A stretch of 38,479 nt of DNA from Kalaharituber pfeilii (GCA_015179045.1 WHUZ01000191.1:1-38479); one strand, 5' to 3'. Numbered from the stretch's first letter, positions 10,936-22,283 are shown. Numbers and translations: made by a program. Notes: generated by a model not told the origin, from the sequence alone.

Positions 10936-11434
10936 TAACAACGTGACCCAATGAGAGGGTAATACGATGCGTAGCAGAAGAATAAGGATAGCGGGGCAAG
11001 TGCTATAGAGGAAAGATAATGGGGCAAACGGCAGCAGCAATGGAGTGGAGGCACGGAGGAAGGCAACGAGGAGAGGAGTTGAGCGACTCTATGGTATTAA
11101 GTGGGTACGGTTTTCCGCAGACTATATACACAGAAAGCGAGATGACTATACCCAAATGGTAGCCGTAGATATAGGCAACAAACTTGTACAGTTTCGTAAA
11201 GAAAAGATGAAGTAACACAAGCCGTATGCGAGTTCGAAACAAATCCCAGCTGAATGTGATATCCGAAGTAATTCCGTAAATAAATGAAAGAATTACAATA
11301 TATGAGATAATCATAGCAACCATCCATGTAAACGACATGTGAAACGAAGATAAGAAAGAATTAAGCCAATAAAACATTAACAGAACGTGTATGTCGTGAT
11401 AATAGAAGGTGGGATCAGACTGTCCATTTTGACA
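10936..11434 (-). repeat. 5' LTR of copia element
   Basis: 499 bp, upstream of gag on the minus strand, paired with 6086-6584. It ends exactly at the primer-binding site on one side and at the CCTTT duplication on the other. Confidence 0.95.
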
Positions 11435-12350
11435 CCTTTTGGTCTCGTCAACGCACCGGCGAGCTTTCAGGAAATGATAGACGAAATTTTGAAGGATGTT
11501 GATGGGGTAGTATGGTACTTGGACGATATCTTGATCTATGGAGGAAGGACTGAAGCCGAACACCAAAAAATCGTAGAACGGGTCCTACAACTACTTCTTG
11601 ACCACGGACTGGCCGTGAATCTGCCCAAGTCCGAATTTCACGTACAAGAAACGACCTTCCTTGGCCACATCATCAACGGGAAGGAGATCAAGATGGACCC
11701 CCACAAGCTTAGCACCATTGCCGACTGGCCAACACCTACCAAGAAGAAGGAAATCCAGAAATTCCTGGGCTTTGCTAACTACTACCGCCGTTTCATCAAA
11801 AACTATAGCGCCAGAGCGAAACCGCTTACCTCTCTCATGGCAACGTACCATTCTCATGGGCGACACACAACAGCAGTCATTCGATGAACTTAAGCAAGCA
11901 TTCATGTCCGCTCCAGTACTCCGCCCATGGGATAGAACCCTGAAGACAATTATGGAAACCGATGCATCTAACCAAGCCCTTACTGGCATCCTCTCCCAAT
12001 ATCACGAGGAGGATGGAACTAAAACACTGCACCCAGTCGACTTCTACTCACGAGCCCTCAACGCAGCCGAACGAAATTACCCTATCCATGATAAGGAGCT
12101 GCTGGCAATCGTCGACTGCTTCAAGAAATAGTACACTTGGCTACAGGGCGTACATGTCGATGTCTATACTAACTACCATGGGCTCAAGTACTTTACTACC
12201 AAGCAGAAGCTCAACTCCCGACAGGCCAACTGGTACATGAAGATGTGCGAGTTGGACTTTACCATTATCTATTGTAAGGGAAGCGATAATGGGAAAGCTG
12301 ATGCTATATCACGACAGACCGGTGATGAACCCGCAGGTCTAGAGATCTAA
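11435..12350 (+). pseudogene. pol: gypsy pol, second part: RT C-terminal half and RNase H
   Basis: Continues the RT from 6085. PFGLVNAPASFQEMIDEIL is followed by WYLDDILIYG, with the catalytic YLDD at 11516-11527 intact, then FLGHIINGKEI and KFLGFANYYRRFIKNYS, the connection to RNase H. A frameshift near 11850-11880 is needed to continue into LKTIMETDASNQALTGILSQ (RNase H Asp), FYSRALNAAERNY and DKELLAIV. A TAG at about 12129 replaces a Trp codon. In YTNYHGLKYF the usual Asp of T-D is Asn (GAC to AAC). KGSDNGKADAISR closes the domain. A TAA at 12348 fits CAA. The first 5 bp are the second copy of the target duplication. Confidence 0.92.
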
Positions 12351-13745
12351 CTTCTAAAAGATGGACAACTACTCATCAACAGCGACCCCATTGAAGAAGA
12401 CCCAGAGGTCGAAGGCATCGATACCAAAGACTGGGAAAGGAGGAACGGTCTTCTAGTGGTACCAGAAGAACACAGGCTGGCAGTCATGAAACAGTACCAC
12501 AACTCAGAAGTCGCTGGCCACTGGGGGGTGCACCGCACCCAAGAAATGATATCAAGAAACTTCTACTGGGATAGGGTAGAGAGAAGCTACGCAAACATAC
12601 GTCACCAGTTGTACAGCGTGCCAAAAGGCGAAAGCCGATCGGCATGCTTGCCGAACCAATTAATACTAATGCCAACTGGAACCAAGCTATTCGAAGAAGT
12701 AGCTATGGATTTCGTCAGAGAACTACCAGAGTCGGAAGGCTACAATGCGATCCTCATCATCATGGACCGCTTCACCAAGGTCCAACGATATATACCGGCC
12801 AAAACTACTTGGACATCTACAGATGTCGCCTCAGCATTCATTAACAACATCTGGTGGCATCACGGACTACCACAGGCCATTACATCAGATCAGAGGACCC
12901 AATTCGCCTCCACATGTTGGAAGGAGATTAACCAACAGCTCAACATCAAACTCCGACTATCCACACCCTACCACCCACAAACTGACGGACTGTCAGAGCG
13001 AGCAATACAAACTCTCAAGCAGTACCTACACATCTTCTGTTATGATAGACAAAACCGATGGGCCACTTGGCTACTATTAGCCGAGTACGCATATAATACC
13101 TCGAAAACATTGACCCATGGCTACACACCCTTCGAGAGTCTATACGGATTCAATCCCAAAACGATACACGTCTCAGATGAGCACACATTTGTATCACCAG
13201 CAGCTGAGGATTGGCTTGACAGGATGACCATGGTACACAATCAAATACACAACACCCTCAAAAAGATAAACGACAAGAGGTCAAAGCTCTTCACCGAAAA
13301 GTCAAGACAGTTCCAAGTAGGGGATAAAGTACTGGTTGACCGATGGAACCTACAGGTTAAGTCGGGCAATAACCGGGCACTTACCAACAAATACATTGGC
13401 TCCTACAAGGTGAAGAGAGTTGTAAGCCGCCATGCATACGAACTTGAACTACCTCAAGGCATGCGGCTACATAGGGTCATCCACGTCAGCCTCCTCAAGC
13501 CATTTCAAACCCGAGACAACAGTAACAGCATGGACCTCGACGATGAAGAAGAACTCTACTACGACGTTGACCACGTTGTTGATAGTCGTAGAGTCCGAGG
13601 CCAGGTTAAATATCGAATCTGTTGGCAGGAGTACAACGAAGATGATGATACTTGGGAGCCTATTGGCAACCTACAGTGCTCGTTGGAATCCGTCAAAGAA
13701 TTCCATGATAAGCACCCACGAAAGCCTAAAGACATGAGTCTATGA
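12351..13745 (+). pseudogene. pol: gypsy integrase with C-terminal chromodomain
   Basis: Same frame as RNase H; the open part runs 12351-13745. The zinc-binding N-terminus has its two His (QYHNSEVAGHWGVHRTQEMI) but the two Cys appear only in another frame, read as SCTACQKAKADRHA near 12608-12650, so two compensating indels flank that patch. The catalytic core has AMDFV (near 12706), ITSDQRTQF (near 12887) and TDGLSERAIQ (near 12983), giving D, D and E. SDQRTQF replaces the usual SDRGxQF. Near 13554-13725 is a chromodomain: YYDVDHVVDSRR, KYRICWQEYNEDDDTWEPI. Chromodomains of this class guide insertion to marked heterochromatin. The stop TGA at 13743 looks natural. It is the best preserved coding block in the window. 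Confidence 0.93.
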
Positions 13746-14065
13746 GGCAGTACAACCAACGTACCAATAATGGGCGTTATTTGGGAATGAGGTCTAGCTA
13801 CGTGGGCTAGAATCTCATGTAGGTGTTATACCTTCCACGCTCTCATGGGTTTCCCACAGGGTTTTACCAGAGAAGTGGTTTAATAGCTAATACTGAACGA
13901 TATGAGTGTAGGACACACCAGTCTTACCATCGGCCATTGTATTTACAATGAATACCAGTACTCAGTGCATAGGGTACGCCGACACTCTTAGCCATACAAA
14001 ACATACACTGACCCAACCGAGTAGGTCTCGAATCGTTTAGAAGCTTTTCGGGGCAAAAAAGCTCT
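13746..14065 (+). other. 3' untranslated part of gypsy element
   Basis: Between the integrase stop and the polypurine tract. No open frame of note and no recognisable motif; expected untranslated tail of the element. Confidence 0.6.
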
Positions 14066-14079
14066 AAAACGGGGGGTGA
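14066..14079 (+). promoter_or_regulatory. Polypurine tract of gypsy
   Basis: AAAACGGGGGGTGA abuts the right LTR and is nearly all purine. This is where plus-strand cDNA synthesis of the element should start. Confidence 0.8.
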
Positions 14080-14556
14080 TGTTATGGCTAAGGTAAGACT
14101 TACGGAATACTGCCCCGAGAAGCACCACCAGTTCCGTATAAGCCGTGTGCTGAAGATGTAGCTGATCACTACTAGGCAACGTATGGAACACTTTGGGCCC
14201 GAGAAACGGCGGTCACGTACAGAAGTGTGTGTCAAGCAATAAGTCATACAGACTAGCAACTGCACATGGTTTATAAAGTAATATGCGTACATGCATTAAG
14301 TGCTACTGACCTTTCTAATGCATGTTTCTACTACGTCTCCTTATCTACGTGTCTTATCTATATTCATCATGTCATTGTCATATCATGTTGATAGCTCGGA
14401 AGTCTATATAAACGGGCCGAATAGATAGCTAGAAGAAATCAAGACACTAGCGGTGTTCTAAGTTGAACTCTCACTTAACGCTCTCGCGTAACCTTTTGCC
14501 GTCCGCTTCACTGCCTTCGCACCGTAACTGTGAGCCCAGCGACGCCTACGCTAACA
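14080..14556 (+). repeat. 3' LTR of gypsy element
   Basis: 477 bp, matching 2747-3223 with 18 transitions and no length change. It starts TGTTA and ends TAACA, followed by the CATAT duplication. Confidence 0.95.
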
Positions 14557-14561
14557 CATAT
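14557..14561. repeat. Target-site duplication CATAT, right of gypsy
   Basis: Exact copy of 2742-2746. Confidence 0.9.
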
Positions 14562-15927
14562 CACTTTGGACTAGGGTTGCCTATCATATAATAGTAAGCT
14601 AGTCCTTACAGAGGTAGCAATTAAATAGCTACTCTCTTAATTCTATCTCATACTGATCCATATTGCCCATTATACTATATACTACTATCTCTTAGTCTAT
14701 AGGCCTTGTGTTTTAGAGAAGCCGATCTTTCACCTTTGCCTTTATATTTACTACAATAAGATCTTGGACCTAGTTTGAATAGTTCTCCTAGGCCTTGATA
14801 AGGTAGTTATAAATTGCTTGCTACATGTTAGTAACTCTCTTTATAATATCAGATTTATACTTATAAGAGGCAGTTTTATATTTGAACTTAATACTATTTT
14901 AGTTGAAAGTTCCAAGACTTTATACCTTTAGACAATACTATATTATGCTGGCTACTAGGCAGATAAATTATTTGTTTATTCTATCTAAGAATCTAGAGTT
15001 AATGTTGCCTCATATTTTTATACCTATAAAGTACTTATTTTAGATTAGCTTAACAATCTCTTTGGCTATGAATTGATTTTCCATCTTCTATAAGAGTAAG
15101 TGTTGCTTCAACTACTTATCATATGAGAGTACCTACTATATGACATTTCCTCTCACATATAAAATAGTTATAGAGTAACAACTCCTTTACTTTAGTAGCT
15201 TTTGTCTCTGGTAGATTTATCACTACATCTTGGCATTCATATACCAACTATGATCTCACTCTCGAATAGATGCTCTTAAGCTATAGGATGTCAGCAATCA
15301 TACTGGTCTTATTAGAATAAGATGTATTGACTTACATATAAATCAATAGCTTTAATTTTAACTTTATTCTTACCTAGTCTATCCTGAGCTATATCTTATA
15401 ATTCTTTAAGCATGTCTACTACTTCACTAGTACTTAATAGTGGATAATCAAAAAGTATTAAATTCCTGACAATCTCCTTTGCTCGGATTGCTAACTCTTG
15501 ACATGTAGGAGGAATGCTACAGAATACTTGAGATCAGACTCTTCTATAAGTTTGTTATTGAACTGGATGGCAAGAGTTAATCTTTGCCTTAGAATCTTGT
15601 TAAGATTCCTCTGCGTCAGATACTGACTCCTCTTTATTCTCGAGATCCTGCTTTAGGTTCTTTATATTCTAATCTCTACTGTCATTGCTTGGATTACATT
15701 TATTTGTAATTATCTATCAAATAAGTGAGTTTAAGGATTTACTAAAAGATAGAATATTTTAAACTTACCTATGTGATTATTCTTTCACTGATAGTCTTCT
15801 TGACTATAATATGAACCTTTGATTTTTACACTATCTTCAATAAAGATTATCGTTTCTTGAACTTCTCTACTGGTGTACCATTATCATTTGTCTTGGCTCT
15901 TCTTCTAGTAGATATACTACTAGACAT
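14561..15927 (-). pseudogene. ORF3 of the DNA transposon, left copy, unknown function
   Basis: Starts at the ATG at 15925-15927 with MSSSISTRRRAKTNDNGTPV, a basic S/T/R-rich N-terminus. A GTAAGT donor after about 53 codons suggests an intron also present in the right copy. Then comes an acidic part (NLKQDLENKEESVSDAEES) and a long region readable despite stops, including ETKATKVKELLLYNYF near 15160-15210, EATLTLIEDGKSIHSQRDC near 15050-15110, and GLGELFKLGPRSYCSKYKGK near 14740-14800. Stops are nearly all TAG/TAA, as expected from C-to-T decay. The frame reaches TGA at 14561-14563, at the gypsy insertion point. I recognise no domain. Basic start plus acidic stretch could suit a nuclear or chromatin-binding protein, but that is a guess. 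Confidence 0.6.
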
Positions 15928-16560
15928 TTCAGATATTGAATAAAGTTTAGTAGTGAATGAGAGGAAAAGAGAAGAATAATGAGGAGCAGACAGAGACTGA
16001 GTAGAATAGGTAGAGTACAAGAGAAAAGATAGAGGATCATAAATTAAAGAAGCTATATATTACTTAATATACTCTTCAGTTTCTCTTATGTCTATTAAAA
16101 TCCTACTATCAGTATATATATTCTCAGTCTGGAAATGGGTCAGTAGGTATTCTTAGTTAGAAGTTCATAAGATTCTATCATTATATATTATATCAGTTGG
16201 CTAACATGCTTAGTCTTTATAAGAGAAGTTTATAAAATCCTATTACTATATATTATATCAGTCAGCTGACATGCTTAGTCTTTGTAAGGAAAGCTCATGA
16301 GATTATATTACTTATATATTATGTTACTCTACTGACACACTAGGTCCTTGCAAGATAAGTATACAAATGTTCCATACACTTATTGATTAAGCTCTTAATT
16401 TAAATTGCTATAAATATAATGCTCATTTAGAAAGTATTAGAATAACTTTAATAAGCAAGTATTTATTATAGCTAGAAAGAGAAGTAAATATTATAGGAGA
16501 AAGGGACAGATAATGTAGAAGTAGAAGAAACAAAGAAGGCAGATAATAGAGAAATAGAAA

Positions 16561-16566
16561 ATATAA

Positions 16567-16598
<32 letters not shown>

Positions 16599-16603
16599 AA
16601 AAA
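16561..16603. repeat. Simple repeat (AAAAT)n, left copy
   Basis: An A-rich run with T every four to six bases, between ORF3 and ORF2. The complementary array is at 37059-37096 in the right copy, so it predates the duplication. Confidence 0.85.
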
Positions 16604-16639
16604 CAAATACAGATAACAAATTTAAAATCAAAGATATTT

Positions 16640-18005
16640 TATTCAAGTTAGTCAACCTATTCATAGTATCAGACAGCCTTTGACATGCAGCTGCAATTCT
16701 ACTCCAGAACTGATAATTATGTAAATTATATAGAAAAAACTTACTTTCAGTAGCAAGTTAAAGTGAGAATATAAGAGAAAAATAGTGAAAGAAAATAAAA
16801 AAGAAAGATAAAAATAACAAATTATAAAATCAAGATATTCAATATAAAATAACCTAGCTAGTCGCTAAGCCTATTCTTAATATCAGACCCCTCCTATATG
16901 ATATTTCTTTTACTTTAAACTAATTACAAAGTGATTCACAACAGTCTATACCATGTATTTCGTTTAGTACAAATCAATAAGTATAAAACTAAAAAAACAA
17001 TAAGAAACAACTTACTATATGATCTCAAATGACTCCTTTGCCTGCTTCTAATAGTTGAGTATAGCAATCCTAGCTGCCGTTCTTGCAGCTTCTCTGGTAT
17101 TACTATTATCTAGTTCAGATTTAAATTTTGCTTTTTTTACCTCCCTACTAGCTTAAGCCAAGATCCAATAGATGTTAGAGTTCTCTACTAGATCCTCATA
17201 TGTATTACTCTTAATATCATATTCATTCTTATTAAAATACTTGATTTCCTTAGAGTCTGGTATGTCTTTATAGGTGGCTGTATTAAGTACTACTAAGAGA
17301 TAGACAGGCTTATAATTAGTGTTCTTAAGGAGTGCCTCTAGTTTAGTATTTGAAAGTAGATGTATAACATTAGTTTCTAGCATACTTGCATTTGCACGAG
17401 CCTTTGTAGTTGCTCTATAGATAATATGAGGGAACCTTTCTGCCAGGACCTACTTTTGAATTATGGTAACTACCTCCTCTAAACTCTATATTTTTAGAGT
17501 GAAAATAGCTTTTATGGAATAGGTTTCCCACCGAAGCATGTCATTACTACTCAAATAATACTTCTGGACCTCAAGATTACAGATGAAGACTTTTATCAGA
17601 GTCTTCTTTCTGATATCTAATAATTCTTCCCCAATGCTATCAAGTATATTATCAGCAGCAATAGTATTATCTCACTACTATTCAGTGACAGCAAGTTGCA
17701 GCTTTTGTTTGGTCTCTCATCTTTTCTAGCATGTATACATCAATGAGAAAAGCTTTAAATGCTTTATATGCTCAGTTATCATTCTATGTCAAGAGAGTTT
17801 TGGCAGATCTTTTAAATCCAACTATTTTTTTGACTTTATCTTTTAATTTCTTTCATTTTTCTTCCCCTACTTATCGCTTACCTATAATATTAGTACTAAT
17901 ATAATAGTTTTTTAAAGCACTCCTTCATATGGTATATTGCATATCCTTATCTCTCTATCTCAATAGTACCTTAGAGTTAAATATTTTGTCCTTTTTGGTA
18001 ATCAT
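16640..18005 (-). pseudogene. ORF2 of the DNA transposon, left copy, unknown function
   Basis: The ATG at 18003-18005 matches the ATG of the right copy (35658). Most of the conserved protein is readable: DNILDSIGEELLDIRKKT, LIKVFICNLEVQKYYLSSND, then the open part 17153-17383 with LLSNTKLEALLKNTNYKPVY and EYDIKSNTYEDLVENSNIYW. It ends with ARTAARIAILNY before a GTAAGT donor (minus strand, 17015-17010). A further likely exon near 16640-16700 reads SRIAAACQRLSDTMNRLTNL. Stops fit mutated CAG, CAA or TGG. It diverges from the transposase across a 1-kb gap. No family recognised; no transmembrane or signal segment seen. Comparison with the right copy removes most ambiguities. Confidence 0.6.
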
Positions 18006-19009
18006 TTTTCCTGCTATATGAGGTCAGATAACTAATATGCTAGATATTTAGCCCTATTTCAGAAATAATTTAAAAAAATGATTACCTCTCTTGTACGATA
18101 TAAATACCATGAATTAAAATAAAAGTACTATTATACTCACAATTTACAGGAGTTTAAGTCCTCAATTATACTCAACATTAGATTATATACCTAGAGTTCT
18201 TTTCAAAAGATATTACAGAACTTAGAATAAAAGTAGTTTAGTTCTGATATATACTTGAGAATTGCCTTGTAAGTAGATAGAATAACTAATTGTTTGCTTG
18301 TTTTAGAGTATATAAAAGCATAAATTTTAGTAATATTTATCTCAAATCCTTATAGCTATTCTAAATATATAGAATAAAGCAACAACTCTATCTATTTTAT
18401 AAACCCTAGACCATTATGGCCATTATCTGAATCAATGATCTAATACAAGAACTACATGGATCTTAATCTTGGTTTGATCTGATAGACCTTTCATACTAAA
18501 ATACACCTGAATCATAATACTGTACTGGAATACACTTGCCTTCAGATATATTCTAGAAGATATCCAATTACTATACTGGATTATACTTACTTCAGTACAT
18601 GTGCTAGAAGACACTAGATCCAAAGTATTAGATTAGCACCAGAATACTAGAATTCACTCCTAATATATATATACTGATCTTGAAACTATGGTCAGGTAGT
18701 TTAGGTACCATATTAGATTCTAATCTTGGCAAAGCTTGCCTGATGATTATCTACTACCTCTCTAAAGCTTAGGCTAGGAAGTTTAGATATAAGAACAGAT
18801 TTTCCGCTAATTTCTTATACTTAATTTTTCTAAAAAAAAAAAAGACTACAGCTTTCTACTTCAATCTTTTGGAAACTTCAACCTATACTTTTGTAAAGCA
18901 CTTGGTATACAAATTCTACAACTGATACAAAAGATCTACTACTTAATAGTATAGGTCTTTTATCTTTTATTATAGCCTTCTTGACTAAACTCTTTATCTA
19001 GAAATAAAT
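18006..19009. promoter_or_regulatory. Divergent intergenic region between ORF2 and transposase, left copy
   Basis: About 1 kb without a gene, conserved in the right copy (34661-35657). It should contain the promoters of both diverging genes. A repeated 'ctggaatacact'-like motif is seen near 18470-18660 (for example around 18526 and 18569), again present in the right copy. No specific promoter element can be assigned. Confidence 0.4.
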
Positions 19010-22000
19010 ACTACTAAAACTTATTATCTATATTATTCTACCTTTTATAGCTATACTAGTGCTTATGTAAAACACTTGTGTAAGAAATATCCTGAATACA
19101 GATGAAAGCCTATATCTAAGCAAACAAATGTCTTCACATACAAGTGACAGTATTCTAATGTCTTGGGTTTGTCAAAAAATGCCAAACTTTAGAAAAGGGA
19201 TAAGAAAGATAAAAATAGACTGAAATATATGATTCAATAAATCTATTCAGACTATTCTGACTTTGAACCCTATAATTCTAAAACCTCTATAGATAATGGC
19301 TCAGATTTTGAGGAAATTTACTTTACTAATCTCTTTCCTATCGATGAGGAGAATAACTTAGGGAATGCATCCTCTAATACTATAAGTTGGACTTCTACTT
19401 TCCCTTTTATTAAGATTTCTGAAAGGATACTCACCTTTCTTTCCAAATACAAAGTTAGAGTTCCATTATACTAGCATATGTTTCATCACTTTCAGAATGC
19501 CTCTTCCAATATTTTCCAATCCTTTATAAATATTCTAGACTACAAGCTTGCTCAGTTCTTTCAAATATCCAGAATTTTCAGATTTCACATTGATGAATTC
19601 TTTAAAAATAGAATAATAGCAGTAGCAACAGAGAATAATCTGATATATAGAGTTTTTTTTCATTCAAGTCACACTTTACACAAACTTCTAGATTTAATAG
19701 CTTACAAACTACAGTAGACTGAAGAAATCATAAAATACTAACTGGAATCAGAAACCTAATTATACTATTATAATATATTACAATATATAAAGTATCTTCT
19801 ATATCAGAGGGCTTATACAAAGAACATAATATGGAGTCTAGTAAAAGAGATGTACAGTAAAGACAAGCAGATCTATAATAAGATGCATACTGTATATTAG
19901 TAGTAGAATATATAGGTAATATAATTATACTCTGCTTATTACATATCTTACTCATAGAGTTAGGTAGCTTATATTACTAATTGGATTTATACTCATCTCA
20001 ATTCTTCTCAGCTCTAACATAACATACCTTACTAACTTTTCTAGCAGCAAAAAGCTATAGCTCTTCTATCTCAGTATAGGGAATATTATATCTTGAGTCC
20101 AAAATATACCCTCAATAAATACTTAGATTCCTCTAGCTCTTCTACTGATTTTGTCTAAAAGAGTTTCTAGCATTGATAGATATTTTATTAATACTCAAAA
20201 GCAGAAGTTATTAGATATTATTCATAAACTATTAGCATATATACTAAAGCCACTATCTAATCCTATATACTGCAAAGGAATTGAAATGGTATACATTGAT
20301 AAGCAAGTCTAGCTTAGTATCCCTCATATCTCTAGATGGCTTACCGATCATCCTGAAAACTGTACCATATATGGCATAAAGTTAAATTTATGTACAATTT
20401 GCAGTTTACTAAAAGAATACTTAGGTGAACTACCTAAAGCTAGCTGTAAATATTCTAAATAAGACTATAAAGCCTATATTATTACTTATGGCAAATCTAA
20501 CAAAAAGAGTCTTCTATCCAATAGTACAAAGTATATGGAAAATATATTGTAGTCACTCTCGGACATTATCTCATACAAGCTTGTTCAAGTTAATATTCTC
20601 TACCACCTATTTCTTAGTATTACTGGTACTAATTATATGATGAAGTAGATTCAAGCATTTCTTAAAAAGCATGACTACCTAGTCCCATTCAATTATGTAT
20701 GAAAGAGATTACCTGTTTACTTTAGATTTCATTCCTCTAGAAAAACTTATAGATCTATCTCCTAGTAGTCTGGTAAGAAAATATAGTATATTGGAAAGGT
20801 TATATTAGGTGCTTTTGCTACTACTTTATATTGAATAGCTAATCAACCATGGTTAACAGGAGGACAAAAACAAGACTTCAACAAAGCAATCTTTTACATC
20901 AGATATCTAACAGATTTTATGCTAATAGTATAGTATAGAAGTCATACTGCATCTACCATTACATATATAGAGAAGTATTTGTAGAAGTTCTATAAGTACA
21001 AGAATGTCTTTCTCACTTGCTGTGCTGGAAAAGAAGCATAAAACGAGGCTAAAAAAGTAAAACAACAACTTGTATTAAATCATTGCCTTATAGAAGCCTC
21101 TAAGTAATATACTGTAGTGCAATAAGAGCAGTTGAGGAAGGAGTACCTATTAGAGTGTCAGGTATTGGTTGAGAACCTTTTAGAAGAAGAAGCTAGCTTC
21201 AACTTCCCTAAGATCCATATACTCTCTCACTATACTGACCAAATACTCAGGTATGGTAGCTTGCTACAATACTCTATAGAAATATATGAAATCTATCATA
21301 AGCTTATGAAGGATAGCTACAATCAAAGTAATCATATTGATGCTATATTACAAATTGTGTAGATATATACACGGGATCATAGATTTGCTATAAGAGATAA
21401 GAACCTAGAGGTATAGTTAAAAGAGTTACCACATGTCAAAACTATAATAGAAAGTTTGATTTGCCCAATATGTTATGTTGAGAAAATAATAGCAGATACT
21501 AGAAGCCCTCTCTTTATGAAGTTAATAGGTAAAGTTAACTCAGGGGAGATTTATTCTCTAAAACTTATCGTAGAAGAGTACCAACTTGCAGATATTGTAT
21601 CTACTATATGTATATATTTATAGGAACTAATTTAAACAGATTCTGATATCGAGCATTTACTGAGTAGCCTTATAGAGCTATTTATAGCACTGCAAATTCC
21701 GGTACCTAACCTTAGTAATAATAACTTCATTTTGCATTATATTTGCTATACTAGAAGACAAAAATTCTGCAAGTGAGTACCAAAAGCAGATTGGCCTGGG
21801 TAGAGATGGGAAGGCATACTAATACTATACTAAAAGGTAAGCTTCTAAGCAGAATCAAAGTATTTTTTAAACTTTTCAACTGCTAAATAGGTAATACTTA
21901 CTATTGTGCATATGTTTTTCTACTTTAATATGTCAGAAAAGAGAGATGCAAAGGTCCTGAAGGTATGCTTAAAGTCTACATACTAATACTAGTAAATAAG

Positions 22001-22115
22001 TAGATGATACCCATTCACAGTATCTCTAGAATAGCTCATCTAATCCTAATTGAGCTAGACTGATAGTAGTATATAAATAATTAGATAGATTTGGCTACTT
22101 AGTAGGACATATATC
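19010..22115 (+). pseudogene. KDZ/Plavaka-type transposase, left copy
   Basis: Catalyses cut-and-paste movement of the element. The N-terminal C2H2 finger region (near 19025-19100) reads SAYVKHLCKKYPEY with its first Cys pair changed to Tyr. Next come VPLYxHM..QNASSNIFQSF and DYKLAQFFQISRIFRFHID (19478-19717). The diagnostic late block is at 21132-21420: FNFPKIHILSHYTDQILRYG, EIYEIYHKLMKDSYNQSNHI, then YTRDHRFAIRDKNLEV. The family pattern is F-PK-H..HY.D.I..YG....Y.TE..E..H. The C-terminus reads IPIHSISRIAHL near 22009-22045, and the NN-ID-LAT block follows. There are many TAG/TAA stops. Several introns are likely. KDZ (Kyakuja-Dileera-Zisupton) assignment rests on these motifs from memory of the family. 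Confidence 0.7.
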
Positions 22116-22283
22116 AGGTAGATGAAAAGTAATTAGTTTAGACAATTAATTATGTATTATATAGTATTTTAAAAGATCTTATAGCATTAAGTAGTAGTTT
22201 ATATATTAGGCAAATAAAATGTAATTAGTTTAGAGAATAAATCAGGTATCATGTAGTATTTTAAAGGATCTGATAGTATCTAG
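22101..22283. repeat. Two direct repeats of about 92 bp, left copy
   Basis: Mirror of the array at 31379-31562. Shared anchors are 'agtaattagttta' and 'tagtattttaaa(a/g)gatct'. It overlaps the transposase 3' end and lies about 215-400 bp from the element's right limit. Confidence 0.65.

Larger units (their letters stand above)
6086..11434 (-). mobile_element. Ty1/copia LTR retrotransposon nested in gypsy RT
   Basis: A complete 5349-bp element read on the minus strand: LTR, primer-binding site, gag, protease, integrase, RT, RNase H, polypurine tract, LTR. Integrase before RT identifies Ty1/copia. Both LTRs are 499 bp and the target duplication is 5 bp. All coding blocks are recognisable but broken by stops and frameshifts, and the RT catalytic motif is changed (YVDN). 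In element sense the LTR starts TGTCA and ends GTTA; both copies end TA rather than the usual CA, which fits one C-to-T change. Confidence 0.95.
2747..14556 (+). mobile_element. Ty3/gypsy chromovirus LTR retrotransposon, interrupted by copia
   Basis: The element has two 477-bp LTRs starting TGTTA and ending TAACA, a polypurine tract before the right LTR, and gag-protease-RT-RNase H-integrase-chromodomain order on the plus strand. The integrase placed after RT/RNase H identifies Ty3/gypsy, and the C-terminal chromodomain the chromovirus branch. A complete copia element occupies 6086-11434, so the gypsy element itself is about 6.46 kb. Coding parts carry stops that fit CAA, CAG, CGA or TGG mutated by C-to-T change on either strand, plus several frameshifts; it cannot move by itself. 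Composition is clearly less AT-rich than its surroundings, so it arrived after most of the flanking decay. Confidence 0.95.

Noticed and set aside
11003..11566. 187-residue minus-strand frame and similar ones at 6153-6477
   Set aside because: They lie in the copia LTRs, duplicated in both, and match no protein; expected by chance in LTR sequence.
16561..16603. A-rich simple repeat as a LINE poly(A) tail
   Set aside because: It has a regular AAAAT pattern, no LINE sequence beside it, and is present at the same place in both transposon copies.
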